64,000 bases of DNA. Source: Arthrobacter sp. EM1. Lineage in GTDB: Bacteria > Actinomycetota > Actinomycetes > Actinomycetales > Micrococcaceae. The stretch is from positions 1,736,001 to 1,800,000 of the forward strand of contig NZ_CP124836.1 of NCBI RefSeq assembly GCF_029964055.1, written 5' to 3'. This document shows, piece by piece, positions 9,009 to 18,057 of the stretch. The notes below the pieces were generated by a model. It was not told where the DNA came from, did no database searches, and saw only the letters and a program-made list of their open reading frames with translations. Position 1 is the stretch's first letter, and every line of letters starts with the position of its first letter. Both the position numbers and the translations under genes were made by a program.

Positions 9009-9866
9009 ATGAGCCCACCCCAGTCTGTTAGCCCTACCGGGCGAACAAGCCTCCCGCGCACGGTGCCAAGGGCATCGTCCGGGTCCGTGGCGGCCGATGC
9101 GTCAGTTGCTTTTCCGGCGGCCGATGCCGAAGAGCGCACCCGGGACCGGGTGCTGAATGCCGTGCTCGAACACGGCCCCATCAGCGCAACTGAACTCGGG
9201 GACCTGCTGGGGTTCACGTCCGCGGCGGTACGACGGCACCTGGACCACCTCTCCAGCGGTGGCGTGATCGAAGTTAAGCGGGCGGCCCGCTCCGGAGCGG
9301 GGGCAGGGCGTCCGGCGCGCCGTTACGTCCTCAGTTCACAGGGCCAGCAAACACTCGGAAACGACTACCTCGACATCGCTTCCCTGGCGCTGCGGCGCCT
9401 GGGCGAAATGGCGGGCCCTGAGGCCGTGCGGCAGTTCGCCGTCGAGCGTTTCGGCGAAATGGAGCGCCGCTACGCGCCCGAGATTGAGGCGGCCGGGCAG
9501 GACATCACTGCCCGTGCCCAGGCGCTTTCGGAGGCGCTGAGCCGCGACGGGTTCGTGGCCTCCACTGCGTCGATCGAGGCGCGGGCGCCGCTGCCGGCGG
9601 CTCTCTCCAGCGTGCAGCTCTGCCAGGGACATTGCCCCATCCAACAGCTCGCCGCGCAGTTCCCGGTGTTCTGCGACGTCGAGACCGACGTGTTTTCCCG
9701 GCTGGTGGGCGTTGATGTCCGCCGCTTGTCCACACTGGCCCGCGGCGGCCACGTCTGCACCACCCACATACCTACAGGCCGTCCGGCGGCCACGGTGCCT
9801 CACAGCACCGCAACCAACCCGGGCAGCCTGGACGAAGTATCCAACCATCTGCAAGAAAGGCCGTGA
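9009..9866 (+). CDS. sufR: SufR-type Fe-S-sensing transcriptional repressor of the suf operon
   Basis: This is a winged-helix DNA-binding protein (285 residues) expected to bind an Fe-S cluster and repress the suf operon when clusters are sufficient. The HTH lies at about residues 45-100 ([32 protein letters not shown]). C-terminal cysteines in [17 protein letters not shown] and HVCTTH are the likely cluster ligands. I chose the ATG at 9009, which gives a normal-length protein; the frame stays open far upstream over the antisense of the ABC ATPase. The stop overlaps the sufB start (TGATG), so it is the first gene of the suf operon. Confidence 0.9.
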   Translation: MSPPQSVSPTGRTSLPRTVPRASSGSVAADASVAFPAADAEERTRDRVLNAVLEHGPISATELGDLLGFTSAAVRRHLDHLSSGGVIEVKRAARSGAGAGRPARRYVLSSQGQQTLGNDYLDIASLALRRLGEMAGPEAVRQFAVERFGEMERRYAPEIEAAGQDITARAQALSEALSRDGFVASTASIEARAPLPAALSSVQLCQGHCPIQQLAAQFPVFCDVETDVFSRLVGVDVRRLSTLARGGHVCTTHIPTGRPAATVPHSTATNPGSLDEVSNHLQERP

Positions 9867-11329
9867 TGACGGACCAACTATCAGAGAAGAAGGTTGCTGA
9901 ATCCACTGTGATTTCGGAGATTCTGGAAAAGAATCCCGAGCTCCACGGAATCGGTACCTATGAGTACGGCTGGTCCGACAAGAACGACGTCGGCGCCAAC
10001 GCCCGCCGGGGCATCAACGAGGACGTCGTCCGCGACATTTCAGCCAAGAAGAACGAGCCGGAATGGATGCTGGACCTGCGCCTCAAGGGTCTGAAGTACT
10101 TCGACCGCAAGCCCATGCCAACCTGGGGCGCTGACCTCTCCGGCATTGACTTCGACAACATCAAATACTTCGTGCGGTCCACGGAAAAGCAGGCCAACAC
10201 CTGGGAAGACCTGCCTGAGGACATCCGGAACACCTACGAGAAGCTGGGTATTCCGGAAGCCGAGCGCAGCCGCCTGGTCTCCGGCGTGGCTGCACAGTAC
10301 GAGTCCGAGGTTGTCTACCACCAGATCCGCGAGGACCTCGAAGCGCAGGGCGTGATCTTCCTGGACACTGACACCGCGCTGCGCGAGCACCCGGAGATCT
10401 TCCAGGAATACTTCGGCACCATCATCCCGGTGGGCGATAACAAGTTCGCGTCGCTGAACACCTCGGTGTGGTCCGGCGGCTCGTTTGTGTACGTTCCCAA
10501 GGGCGTCCACGTGGACATCCCCCTGCAGGCCTACTTCCGCATCAACACGGAAAACATGGGCCAGTTTGAGCGCACGCTGATCATCGCGGATGAGGACTCC
10601 TACGTCCACTACATCGAAGGCTGCACGGCGCCGATCTACACCTCGGACTCGCTGCACTCCGCAGTAGTGGAAATCATCGTCAAGAAGGGCGCCCGCGTCC
10701 GCTACACGACCATCCAAAACTGGTCCACCAACGTGTACAACCTGGTCACCAAGCGCGCCATCTGCGAAGAGGGCGCCACGATGGAGTGGATTGACGGCAA
10801 CATCGGCTCCAAGGTCACCATGAAGTACCCGGCGGTCTACCTTGTCGGGGAAGGCGCCAAGGGCGAGACCCTCTCGATTGCGTTTGCCGGCGAAGGCCAG
10901 CACCAGGACACCGGCTCCAAGATGGTCCACATCGCTCCGAACACAAAAAGCTCGATAGTTTCCAAGTCCGTGGCCCGCGGCGGCGGACGTGCCGCCTACC
11001 GCGGTCTGGTCCAGGTCCGCGAGGGCGCGAAGCACTCGGCCAACACCGTCCGCTGCGACGCTCTCCTGGTGGACACCATCAGCCGTTCGGACACGTACCC
11101 CTACATCGACATCCGTGAAGATGATGTGACGATGGGGCACGAGGCCACCGTCTCGCGGGTCAGCGAGGAGCAGCTGTTCTACCTGATGTCACGCGGTATG
11201 CGCGAAGACGAGGCCATGGCGATGATCGTCCGCGGCTTCATCGAGCCGATTGCCCGTGAGCTGCCGATGGAATACGCCCTCGAGCTGAACCGCCTGATTG
11301 AACTGCAGATGGAAGGATCGGTCGGTTAA
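9866..11329 (+). CDS. sufB: Fe-S cluster assembly scaffold SufB
   Basis: SufB is the scaffold subunit of the SufBCD complex, on which nascent Fe-S clusters are built. The 487-residue product keeps the beta-helix core ([20 protein letters not shown]) and the conserved [11 protein letters not shown] segment with its cysteine, plus the conserved C-terminal [18 protein letters not shown]. The ATG at 9866 is preferred to the GTG at 9863 because the AAGAAAGG ribosome site has better spacing. The gene overlaps sufR upstream and sufD downstream. Confidence 0.97.
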   Translation: MTDQLSEKKVAESTVISEILEKNPELHGIGTYEYGWSDKNDVGANARRGINEDVVRDISAKKNEPEWMLDLRLKGLKYFDRKPMPTWGADLSGIDFDNIKYFVRSTEKQANTWEDLPEDIRNTYEKLGIPEAERSRLVSGVAAQYESEVVYHQIREDLEAQGVIFLDTDTALREHPEIFQEYFGTIIPVGDNKFASLNTSVWSGGSFVYVPKGVHVDIPLQAYFRINTENMGQFERTLIIADEDSYVHYIEGCTAPIYTSDSLHSAVVEIIVKKGARVRYTTIQNWSTNVYNLVTKRAICEEGATMEWIDGNIGSKVTMKYPAVYLVGEGAKGETLSIAFAGEGQHQDTGSKMVHIAPNTKSSIVSKSVARGGGRAAYRGLVQVREGAKHSANTVRCDALLVDTISRSDTYPYIDIREDDVTMGHEATVSRVSEEQLFYLMSRGMREDEAMAMIVRGFIEPIARELPMEYALELNRLIELQMEGSVG

Positions 11330-12615
11330 TGACTGACATCACTACTGAAAAAGCCCGCATCGGCGCGCCCTCCGCCCAGCCGTTCATCAACGGTTTCACC
11401 GAGGAAGGCGAAAGCCTCTCCCCGCTGAACTCTGCGGAGTCCAAGTCGCCCCTGGCCGGCGAAGCCGTCAAGGCCCACTCGCACGGCGGCGGCGTTGGTA
11501 TTCCGGACAGCTCGCGCGCCGGGCGCCTGACCTCCTACAAACTGGCGGACTTTAAGCCGCTGACCGGGATGGAAGAAGACTGGCGGTTCACCCCGCTCAA
11601 GCGGCTCCGCGGCCTGCACACCGACGTCCTCGACGGCGCTGCGCCGACCGTGAGCGTCACCGCCCCCGAAAGCGTTGTGGTCGAGACCGTCGGCCGTGAG
11701 GACCGCCGGATCGGCTCTGCCGCGATCCCCGAGGACCGTGTCTCCGCGAACGCCTGGGAGAATTTCACCGAAGCCACCGTCATTACGGTTCCGGCCGAGG
11801 TCCAGGTGGAGGGCGAAGTCAGCGTCCTGCTGACCGGCCAAGGTACCGAAGCTTCCGCGCAGCACCTGGTGATTGTTGCGGAACAGTTCTCCAAGTCCGT
11901 GATTGTCCTGGACCACCAGGGCACGGCTGTCGTCTCGGAAAACATCGAGATCCTCGTCGGGGACGGCGCGCAGCTGACGGTCATCTCGCTCCAGGAATGG
12001 AACGACGACGCCGTACACGCCTCGTCCCAGCAGGTGAAGCTCGGCCGTGACGCCAAGTTCAAGCACATCGTCGTCAGCCTGGGCGGGGATCTGGTGCGGG
12101 TGACGCCGTCGGCCCGCTTCACGGCTCCCGGCGCTGAAGTGGAACTGTTCGGCCTGTATTTCGCCGATGCCGGCCAGCACCTGGAGCAGCGCCTCTTTGT
12201 GGACCATGCAGTCGCCAACTGCAAGTCCAACGTGCTTTACAAGGGCGCCCTGCAGGGCCGCAATGCGCACGCCGTCTGGGTGGGTGACGTCCTGATCCGC
12301 AAGGAAGCAGAGGGCACCGACACGTACGAGGCCAACCGCAACCTGGTCCTCACCGACGGTGCCCGCGCCGATTCCGTGCCGAACCTGGAAATCGAGACCG
12401 GCCTGATTGCCGGGGCCGGACACGCCAGCGCAACCGGAAGGTTCGATGACCAGCACCTGTTCTACCTGATGGCCCGCGGAATTCCGGAAGAGGTGGCCCG
12501 CCGTCTGGTGGTCCGCGGCTTCCTGAACGAGATCATCCAGCAGATCCAGGTCCCGGCCATCGAGGAGCGCCTCACGGAAGCCGTCGAGCGCGAACTCGCG
12601 GCGACGGAAAACTAA
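11329..12615 (+). CDS. sufD: Fe-S cluster assembly protein SufD
   Basis: SufD forms a heterodimer with SufB in the SufBCD complex and helps with iron entry. The product is 428 residues, the expected size, with the WRFTPLKRL motif near residue 85 and the C-terminal FYLMARGIPEEVARRLVVRGF shared with SufB (written here as its family signature only). Translation starts on the last base of the sufB stop (TAATG), indicating tight coupling. Confidence 0.95.
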   Translation: MTDITTEKARIGAPSAQPFINGFTEEGESLSPLNSAESKSPLAGEAVKAHSHGGGVGIPDSSRAGRLTSYKLADFKPLTGMEEDWRFTPLKRLRGLHTDVLDGAAPTVSVTAPESVVVETVGREDRRIGSAAIPEDRVSANAWENFTEATVITVPAEVQVEGEVSVLLTGQGTEASAQHLVIVAEQFSKSVIVLDHQGTAVVSENIEILVGDGAQLTVISLQEWNDDAVHASSQQVKLGRDAKFKHIVVSLGGDLVRVTPSARFTAPGAEVELFGLYFADAGQHLEQRLFVDHAVANCKSNVLYKGALQGRNAHAVWVGDVLIRKEAEGTDTYEANRNLVLTDGARADSVPNLEIETGLIAGAGHASATGRFDDQHLFYLMARGIPEEVARRLVVRGFLNEIIQQIQVPAIEERLTEAVERELAATEN

Positions 12616-12646
12616 AGCGCAGCACGAGAGAACACGGAAACCAGCA

Positions 12647-13006
12647 ATGACTGAACAGCCACAAGGCGAGCTCGTCTGCAAAGCCAGTGAGATCCAACTC
12701 AAGCAGGCGCTGCGGATCCTGGTCGACGACTTCCCCGTCGCGATCGTCAAGGACTCGATGGGGGAGATCCACGCCATCGGTGATACCTGCTCGCACGCGG
12801 ACATTTCACTCTCCGAGGGTGAGGTGGAGGGCTGCAGGATCGAGTGCTGGGGCCACGGCTCACAGTTCGACCTGCGCAGCGGCGAGCCGCTGCAGCTGCC
12901 GGCGTACGACCCTGTTCCTGTCTTTGCCGTCACCGTCCTGGACGACGAGGTCTATGTGGACTTCACCAACGTCCTGAACGGTGCCGAGGCCCCGAACTTC
13001 AGCTAG
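12647..13006 (+). CDS. Rieske-type [2Fe-2S] ferredoxin in the suf operon
   Basis: This is a 119-residue stand-alone Rieske domain with both ligand pairs intact: CSH (C48, H50) and CWGH (C67, H70). It is the size of a non-heme oxygenase ferredoxin subunit. It has no oxygenase beside it and lies 31 bases after sufD and 87 bases before sufC. The context suggests an electron-transfer role in Fe-S assembly or a recipient of clusters, not aromatic dioxygenation. It occupies the position where many suf operons carry other accessory genes. Confidence 0.9.
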   Translation: MTEQPQGELVCKASEIQLKQALRILVDDFPVAIVKDSMGEIHAIGDTCSHADISLSEGEVEGCRIECWGHGSQFDLRSGEPLQLPAYDPVPVFAVTVLDDEVYVDFTNVLNGAEAPNFS

Positions 13007-13093
13007 CTGCCTGCAGCCGGCCCCCGCACAAGAAACTTATCGACAAAGAACCGCACAGTGCCACAGGGCACCGTGCAGAGGAGAACAAGGCAC

Positions 13094-13891
13094 ATGTCTA
13101 CTCTTGAGATCAAGGACCTGCACGTCAGCATTGACACCGAGCAGGGCACAAAGGAAATCCTGAAGGGCGTCAGCCTGACAATCCGCACGGGCGAGACCCA
13201 CGCCATCATGGGCCCGAACGGTTCCGGCAAGTCGACCCTGGCGTCCACCATCGCCGGTCACCCGCGCTACAACGTCACCTCCGGCACCATCACGCTGGAC
13301 GGCGAGGATGTCCTCACCATGAGCGTCGATGAGCGCGCCCGCGCCGGCGTATTCCTGGCCATGCAGTACCCCGTCGAAGTTCCCGGCGTCAGCATGACGA
13401 ACTTCCTGCGCACCGCCAAGACCGCGATCGACGGCGAAGCACCCAAGCTGCGGACCTGGACCAAGGACGTCAAGGCTGCCATGGCGCAGCTGCGCATTGA
13501 CGCCGACTTCACCCAGCGCAACGTCAATGAGGGTTTCTCCGGCGGCGAGAAGAAGCGCGTCGAGATCCTTCAGCTGGAGCTGTTCAAGCCGAAGTTCGCC
13601 ATCCTGGACGAGACCGACTCCGGCCTCGACGTCGACGCACTGAAGGTTGTCTCCGAAGGCGTCAACCGCGCCCACTCAGAGGGCAAAATGGGCACCTTGC
13701 TGATCACGCACTACACCCGGATCCTGCGCTACATCAAGCCGGACTTCGTGCACGTGTTTGTTGACGGCCAGGTTGTCGAAGAGGGCGGCCCGGAGCTCGC
13801 CGACCGCCTCGAAGATGAAGGCTACGACCGCTACGCCACCGGCGCAGGAGCGGCCACCATCGCTGCCGCTTCCGCTGCAGCACAGGCCTAG
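13094..13891 (+). CDS. sufC: Fe-S cluster assembly ATPase SufC
   Basis: SufC is the soluble ABC ATPase that drives conformational change in SufBCD. The 265-residue product has Walker A GPNGSGKST, signature NEGFSGGEKKR, the SufC-type Walker B AILDETDSGLD (ETDSGLD in place of the EPTSALD of transporters) and the switch histidine in LLITHYTR. I chose the ATG at 13094 after an AGAGGAGAAC ribosome site; the frame stays open upstream but without similarity. Confidence 0.96.
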   Translation: MSTLEIKDLHVSIDTEQGTKEILKGVSLTIRTGETHAIMGPNGSGKSTLASTIAGHPRYNVTSGTITLDGEDVLTMSVDERARAGVFLAMQYPVEVPGVSMTNFLRTAKTAIDGEAPKLRTWTKDVKAAMAQLRIDADFTQRNVNEGFSGGEKKRVEILQLELFKPKFAILDETDSGLDVDALKVVSEGVNRAHSEGKMGTLLITHYTRILRYIKPDFVHVFVDGQVVEEGGPELADRLEDEGYDRYATGAGAATIAAASAAAQA

Positions 13892-13904
13892 TGAGGACTA
13901 TACG

Positions 13905-14237
13905 ATGACCGAACTCAATGTGGCCCGCACGGCCCTCGAGGATGTCGAAGAGGCGCTTATGGATGTGATCGACCCTGAACTGGGCGTGAACATCGTTGAT
14001 CTGGGCCTCCTGTACGGACTGAAGTACTCGGACGACGATGGCGCCCTGCTGATCGACATGACGCTGACGACGGCTGCCTGCCCGCTCACCGATGTGATCG
14101 AGGAGCAGGTCGGCAAGGCCCTCGACGGGGTCGTCGACGAATGGCGGCTGAACTGGGTGTGGATGCCGCCGTGGGGTCCGGAACGGATCACCGAAGACGG
14201 CCGCGACCAGATGCGGGCCCTCGGCTTCAACATCTAA
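13905..14237 (+). CDS. sufT: SufT-like MIP18/DUF59 metal-sulfur cluster assembly factor
   Basis: This 110-residue MIP18-family protein is last in the suf operon. It has the family motif DPELGVNIVDLGLLYGL and the conserved cysteine in TLTTAACPLTD. SufT-type proteins help deliver Fe-S clusters to client enzymes. The ATG at 13905, 13 bases after the sufC stop, gives the expected length. A strong hairpin follows, ending the operon. Confidence 0.92.
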   Translation: MTELNVARTALEDVEEALMDVIDPELGVNIVDLGLLYGLKYSDDDGALLIDMTLTTAACPLTDVIEEQVGKALDGVVDEWRLNWVWMPPWGPERITEDGRDQMRALGFNI

Positions 14238-14264
14238 GTCTGCACCGCGTCCCGGACGTACAGA

Positions 14265-14303
14265 CGACGGCGGGCCCACCCCCTGGGGGCGGGCCCGCCG
14301 TCG
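14265..14303. terminator. Bidirectional terminator after the suf operon
   Basis: A 13-bp perfect stem (arms 14265-14277 and 14291-14303) is extended inward by CCCC/GGGG after one mismatch. It lies between the convergent sufT and zinc-metallopeptidase genes. No clear U-run follows, as is common in GC-rich actinobacteria. Confidence 0.75.
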
Positions 14304-14330
14304 GCGTTTCACGGCCTGCAGGGTCTGCGG

Positions 14331-15221
14331 CTACGGGGTGGCGCCGGTGAAGGTGTCGCACTGCTTGATATCCCCGGACGTGTAGCCCCGGTAGAACCAG
14401 GTCTGGCGCTGGGCACTGGAACCGTGGGTCCAGGCCTCCGGAGTCACCTTGCCGGTCGCGGCCTTCTGGATCCGGTCATCACCGACCGCCGAGGCAGCGG
14501 ACAGCGCGTCCTTGAGGTCTTGCTCCTTGAGCGGTTCCAGGAACGGCACCCCGGTCGCGGGATCCTTCGCGGTGGTGGCGTAGTGCACCCACAAGCCCGC
14601 GTAGCAGTCAGCCTGCAGTTCCACCCGGACGGCCCCGGATTCGGGTCCTTGGGGATCCTGCTGGGCCCGGTCCAGGTTCCCCAGGATGTTCTGGACATGG
14701 TGGCCGAACTCGTGGGCCACCACATACTCCTGCGCCAGCGGTCCGCCGGAAGAGCCAAACCGATCCACCAGTTCCTGGAAAAAGCCCGGGTCAAAGTACG
14801 CGGTACTGTCGGCGGGGCAGTAGAACGGCCCCACCTCCGAGGTGGCATTGCCACAGCCTGTGCCGGTGGCCGCAGCGAAGATAACAGTTTGCGGTTGCGG
14901 GTACCGGGTGCCGGTTTCCGCCAGGTAGGCGGGCCAGAACGCGTTCAGGCTGTTGACCGTTCCCGTGATCCGGCAGTCGAGGCGGGCGTCCGCATCGGCA
15001 CCTGTCAGGCAGGCCGCGGCGGCGCCCTGCCCCTGCGGCCCGGGGTCCTGCGTGCTGCTTCCGCCAAGGCCATCCAGCAGGGCGGGATTTACGCCGAGCA
15101 GGACTGCGATCAGCAGGACGATGCCCCCGCCAATCCCGCCGCCGACCTTGACTCCGCGGCCCGCGCCGCGGCGGTCTTGTACCTGGGATGGGTCCAGTTG
15201 GACGTTGTCATTAAAACTCAT
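14331..15221 (-). CDS. Neutral zinc metallopeptidase, membrane-anchored
   Basis: This is a 296-residue putative zinc peptidase of the YpfJ/neutral zinc metallopeptidase family. One hydrophobic segment (about residues 28-48, GGIVLLIAVLLG) anchors it, so the catalytic domain is probably outside the membrane. The zinc motif is HEFGHHVQ, with conserved family features such as FYCPADSTAYFD and the C-terminal GYTSGDIKQCDTF. The substrate is unknown. It converges on sufT and is divergent from the acyl-CoA ligase gene 58 bases away. Confidence 0.88.
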   Translation of the reverse strand: MSFNDNVQLDPSQVQDRRGAGRGVKVGGGIGGGIVLLIAVLLGVNPALLDGLGGSSTQDPGPQGQGAAAACLTGADADARLDCRITGTVNSLNAFWPAYLAETGTRYPQPQTVIFAAATGTGCGNATSEVGPFYCPADSTAYFDPGFFQELVDRFGSSGGPLAQEYVVAHEFGHHVQNILGNLDRAQQDPQGPESGAVRVELQADCYAGLWVHYATTAKDPATGVPFLEPLKEQDLKDALSAASAVGDDRIQKAATGKVTPEAWTHGSSAQRQTWFYRGYTSGDIKQCDTFTGATP

Positions 15222-15279
15222 GGAGTCACATTATCGTGGACCGGCTGCCCGGTACTCCCCGGCCGGTAAAGTTGATTCG

Positions 15280-16686
15280 ATGCCATTTATTAACAGACTC
15301 CTGCAGTGGGCCGATGACCGCCCCGACGGTACCGCCGTCGTGGTGGCCGGGCAGCGCCTGAGCTGGGAGGAACTGCGCGAGGCGGCCGCCGGCCTGGTGG
15401 ACGGCTCGCCCGCGGTGACGGTGCTCTGTGAGGAGAACTCCCTGCACTTCGCCGCGGCGTTTACGGCCGCGGTGGCGGGGGAGCGGCAATGCGCGGTGCT
15501 GGACCCGGCCTGGCCGCCGCACCTGCAGGACGAAATCAGGAAACGGATTGGCGACGCAGTTCCGGCCGCGGATGCGCTGGTCGCCGGGTCCGCTCTGGTG
15601 GACGGGCCGGCCGGGTCCCCGTTCCTGATCGGCCTGACCTCGGGCACCACGTCGGTTCCCAAGGCATTCAGCCGTTCCCGCCGGTCCTGGCGGCTGTCCT
15701 TTGACGCCTCGGTGGAGTTCTTCGGCCTGGAACCGGGGGACAGGACCCTGGCGCCCGGCCCGCTGGCCGCCAGCCTAAACCTCTATGCCCTGTCCGAATG
15801 CCTGTATGCAGGCTCGGAGTTCCACACCCTGGCCAAGTTCGACGTCGGAGAGGCACACGCTGCCGTCAGCCACGACGGAATCACCCGGCTGGTCCTGGTC
15901 CCTACGATGCTCCGGCTCCTTAGCGAACGGGGCCTAAGCGGTGGTGTCGACGCAGCCGGCATCCGGAGCATCATCTGCGCCGGTTCGAAGCTGGACGCGC
16001 GGACCCTCGAGGCGGCACGCCGCTGGGCACCCAATGCCACCATCTTCGAGTACTACGGCGCCTCGGAGCTCAGCTTCGTCTCCGGCGCGGGCCTCCTGCC
16101 CGGGCAGCCCCCGGAACAGCTCGGAACCGGGATCGGCACGGCGTTTCCCGGCGTCGCAATCCGCATCCTCGACGACGCCGGAGACCCGTTGCCCGACCGA
16201 AGCGTTGGCAACATCTGCGTGCGCAGCGGGATGGTCAGTGACGGCTACCTCTGGGGCGACGACGGCCGCGCGCTGCAGAACGTCAACGGATGGCACACCG
16301 TGGGAGACCAGGGCTACCTTGAGGGCGCCACGCTGCACATGCTGGGCCGACGCGCAGAGATGATCATCACCGCCGGCACCAACGTCTACCCGCATGAGGT
16401 GGAGCTGGCTTTGGCTTCCATTCCGGGCGTGGCCGCCGCTGTTGCCGCGGGCCCTGCGGATGATCTCCGCGGCCAGAAGGTCGTCGCCGGCATTGTCCCC
16501 TCCCACGGGGGCGTGACAGCGACCCAGCTGAAGGCGGGCGTTGAGGGCGTGCTGGCCCGCAGCAAACGGCCGTTGCAGTACTTCCTCCTGGCGGAGCTTC
16601 CCCTGACGGACCGCGGCAAACTCAGCCGGGAACTGATGCTCGACTGGATCGCCCGCAACGACCCCCGGGTCCGGCGCCTTGACTAA
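15280..16686 (+). CDS. AMP-dependent acyl-CoA ligase (YhfT-like)
   Basis: This 468-residue adenylate-forming enzyme should activate a carboxylic acid to an acyl-CoA through an acyl-AMP. The P-loop is LTSGTTSVPKA, followed by YYGASELSF, GDQGYL, the hinge GRRAEMIITAGTNVYPHEVE and the catalytic lysine in DRGKLSREL. It is shorter at the N-terminus than most ligases. The ATG at 15280 is chosen; the frame continues upstream over antisense of the peptidase. It overlaps the thiolase gene by 8 bases. The pair resembles Bacillus subtilis yhfT-yhfS, which sit with a bioY gene. Confidence 0.85.
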   Translation: MPFINRLLQWADDRPDGTAVVVAGQRLSWEELREAAAGLVDGSPAVTVLCEENSLHFAAAFTAAVAGERQCAVLDPAWPPHLQDEIRKRIGDAVPAADALVAGSALVDGPAGSPFLIGLTSGTTSVPKAFSRSRRSWRLSFDASVEFFGLEPGDRTLAPGPLAASLNLYALSECLYAGSEFHTLAKFDVGEAHAAVSHDGITRLVLVPTMLRLLSERGLSGGVDAAGIRSIICAGSKLDARTLEAARRWAPNATIFEYYGASELSFVSGAGLLPGQPPEQLGTGIGTAFPGVAIRILDDAGDPLPDRSVGNICVRSGMVSDGYLWGDDGRALQNVNGWHTVGDQGYLEGATLHMLGRRAEMIITAGTNVYPHEVELALASIPGVAAAVAAGPADDLRGQKVVAGIVPSHGGVTATQLKAGVEGVLARSKRPLQYFLLAELPLTDRGKLSRELMLDWIARNDPRVRRLD

Positions 16687-17884
16687 CCCCAGCACACTGA
16701 TTCTTCCCGAGGACCGGCAGCCGGTCATCATCGCCGCCAGGCGCACCCCGATTTGCCGGGCCAACGGAGTCCTAAAGACCGTGCCCGCCCATGAACTCCT
16801 CGCCCCCGTCCTCCAAAGCCTGCTGCGCGACACGGCCGTGGCCCCGGAAGCTGTCGAGGACGTTCTGATCGGCAACGCCGTGGGCGGCGGCGGAAACGTG
16901 GCCCGGCTAGCGGCCCTCGGAGCCGGGCTGCCCGTCAGCGTCCCCGGTCTCACAGTGGACCGCCAGTGCGGCTCCGGTCTCGACGCAATTGTGCTCGCTT
17001 CCCGCTTTGTGGCCGCAGGCGGCGGCGGACTGTATCTGGCCGGCGGTGTGGAAAGCATCAGCACGGCCCCGCTTCGCGCCCGCACAAATAGCGCCGGCGT
17101 CCCGGAGTTCTTCTCCCGGGCGCAGTTTGTCCCCCCCGGATACGGTGACCCTGATATGGGGCAGGCCGCGGAAAACGTGGCCTCCCGCTTCGGGATCAGC
17201 CGGGAGCGCCAGGACGCCGGTGCGCTGCGCAGCCACCACCGCGCCCTGGCTTCGGCAGCGGCAGGACTCTTCGACGCCGAGATAGTTGAACTCCCCGGGG
17301 TGTCCGGACCGGACGGTCCGCGCACCATCCGGAGCGACGACGGGCCGCGCCGCGGGTTGACAGCGGCTGTGCTGGCCCGGTTCCCGCCGGCGTTTGCCGC
17401 CGCCGGTACCGTCACCGCAGGGAACTCATGCTTCGACGCCGACGCGGCCGCCGCCGTCGTGATCACCTCGGTCGAACGGGCACGTTCGCTCGGCGCCCGC
17501 GACGGGCTTTTGGTCCGGGACACGCAGACGGCGGGCGTGGATCCGGAACTCTTGGGCATCGGCGCGGCGGTGGCGGCCGCGCGGGTGCTGGGCCGCAGCC
17601 GCGTTACGGCCGCGGAGCTGGGCCTGGTCGAGTTCAACGAGGCATTCGCAGCCCAGACGATTGCGTGCCTGGACCGGCTCGGCATCGACCCGGAGCGCGC
17701 AAACCTCGATGGCGGGGCCCTGGCCCTCGGGCACGCCTACGGGGCGTCCGGCGCGGTGCTGGTCACCCGGCTGCTGGCCCAGGCCCGCCGCACCCCGGTG
17801 CAGGGACAGCTGGCGCTTGCCCTGATCAGCATCGCCGGCGGAATGGGAACCGCGGCGCTGCTGGAATACCGGAGTCTTCGGTAG
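16679..17884 (+). CDS. Thiolase-family protein (YhfS-like) with atypical distal site
   Basis: This 401-residue thiolase-fold protein probably condenses or cleaves acyl-CoA made by the preceding ligase. The nucleophile C97 (DRQCGSGLD), NEAF motif and the histidine of LGHAYGASG are present. The usual distal catalytic cysteine (C-x-GGGxG near the C-terminus) is replaced by serine in LISIAGGMG (S384). The start appears to be TTG at 16679, overlapping the ligase stop; no better start lies before the conserved PVIIAARRTPI. It converges on the biotin transporter genes. Confidence 0.83.
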   Translation: MTNPSTLILPEDRQPVIIAARRTPICRANGVLKTVPAHELLAPVLQSLLRDTAVAPEAVEDVLIGNAVGGGGNVARLAALGAGLPVSVPGLTVDRQCGSGLDAIVLASRFVAAGGGGLYLAGGVESISTAPLRARTNSAGVPEFFSRAQFVPPGYGDPDMGQAAENVASRFGISRERQDAGALRSHHRALASAAAGLFDAEIVELPGVSGPDGPRTIRSDDGPRRGLTAAVLARFPPAFAAAGTVTAGNSCFDADAAAAVVITSVERARSLGARDGLLVRDTQTAGVDPELLGIGAAVAAARVLGRSRVTAAELGLVEFNEAFAAQTIACLDRLGIDPERANLDGGALALGHAYGASGAVLVTRLLAQARRTPVQGQLALALISIAGGMGTAALLEYRSLR

Positions 17885-17900
17885 TTGCGTCCCTGCCTCC

Positions 17901-18057
17901 GGTGGACATGCCCAACCGCCGTCGGCGCATGGACATGCCCAACCCCGGGCTCACCCGGTGGACATAACAGGTCTGGGTCCAGTGGCACGGGCCAGGGGAG
18001 GACATGTCCAGCGGCGGGTGCGGCTAGGGGAGGACATGTCCAGCGGCGGGTGGGGCT
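17901..18057. repeat. GGACATGYCC-core repeats, including a 32-bp tandem duplication
   Basis: Four copies of the near-palindrome GGACATG[C/T]CC (17903, 17931, 18000 and 18032) plus a degenerate GGACATAAC lie between the thiolase and bioN. The last two are a tandem repeat of 32 bases (17994-18025 and 18026-18057, one difference). The second tandem copy encodes the last residues of BioN. They look like small extragenic palindromic repeats of the host genome. Confidence 0.75.

Noticed and set aside
10040..12933. Minus-strand open frames of 366 and 535 codons over sufB and sufD
   Set aside because: They mirror the coding frame of sufBD and have no recognisable domain; sufB and sufD are well-supported.
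17901..18057. CRISPR array
   Set aside because: The repeats are short, partly tandem and lack regular unique spacers; no cas gene is present.
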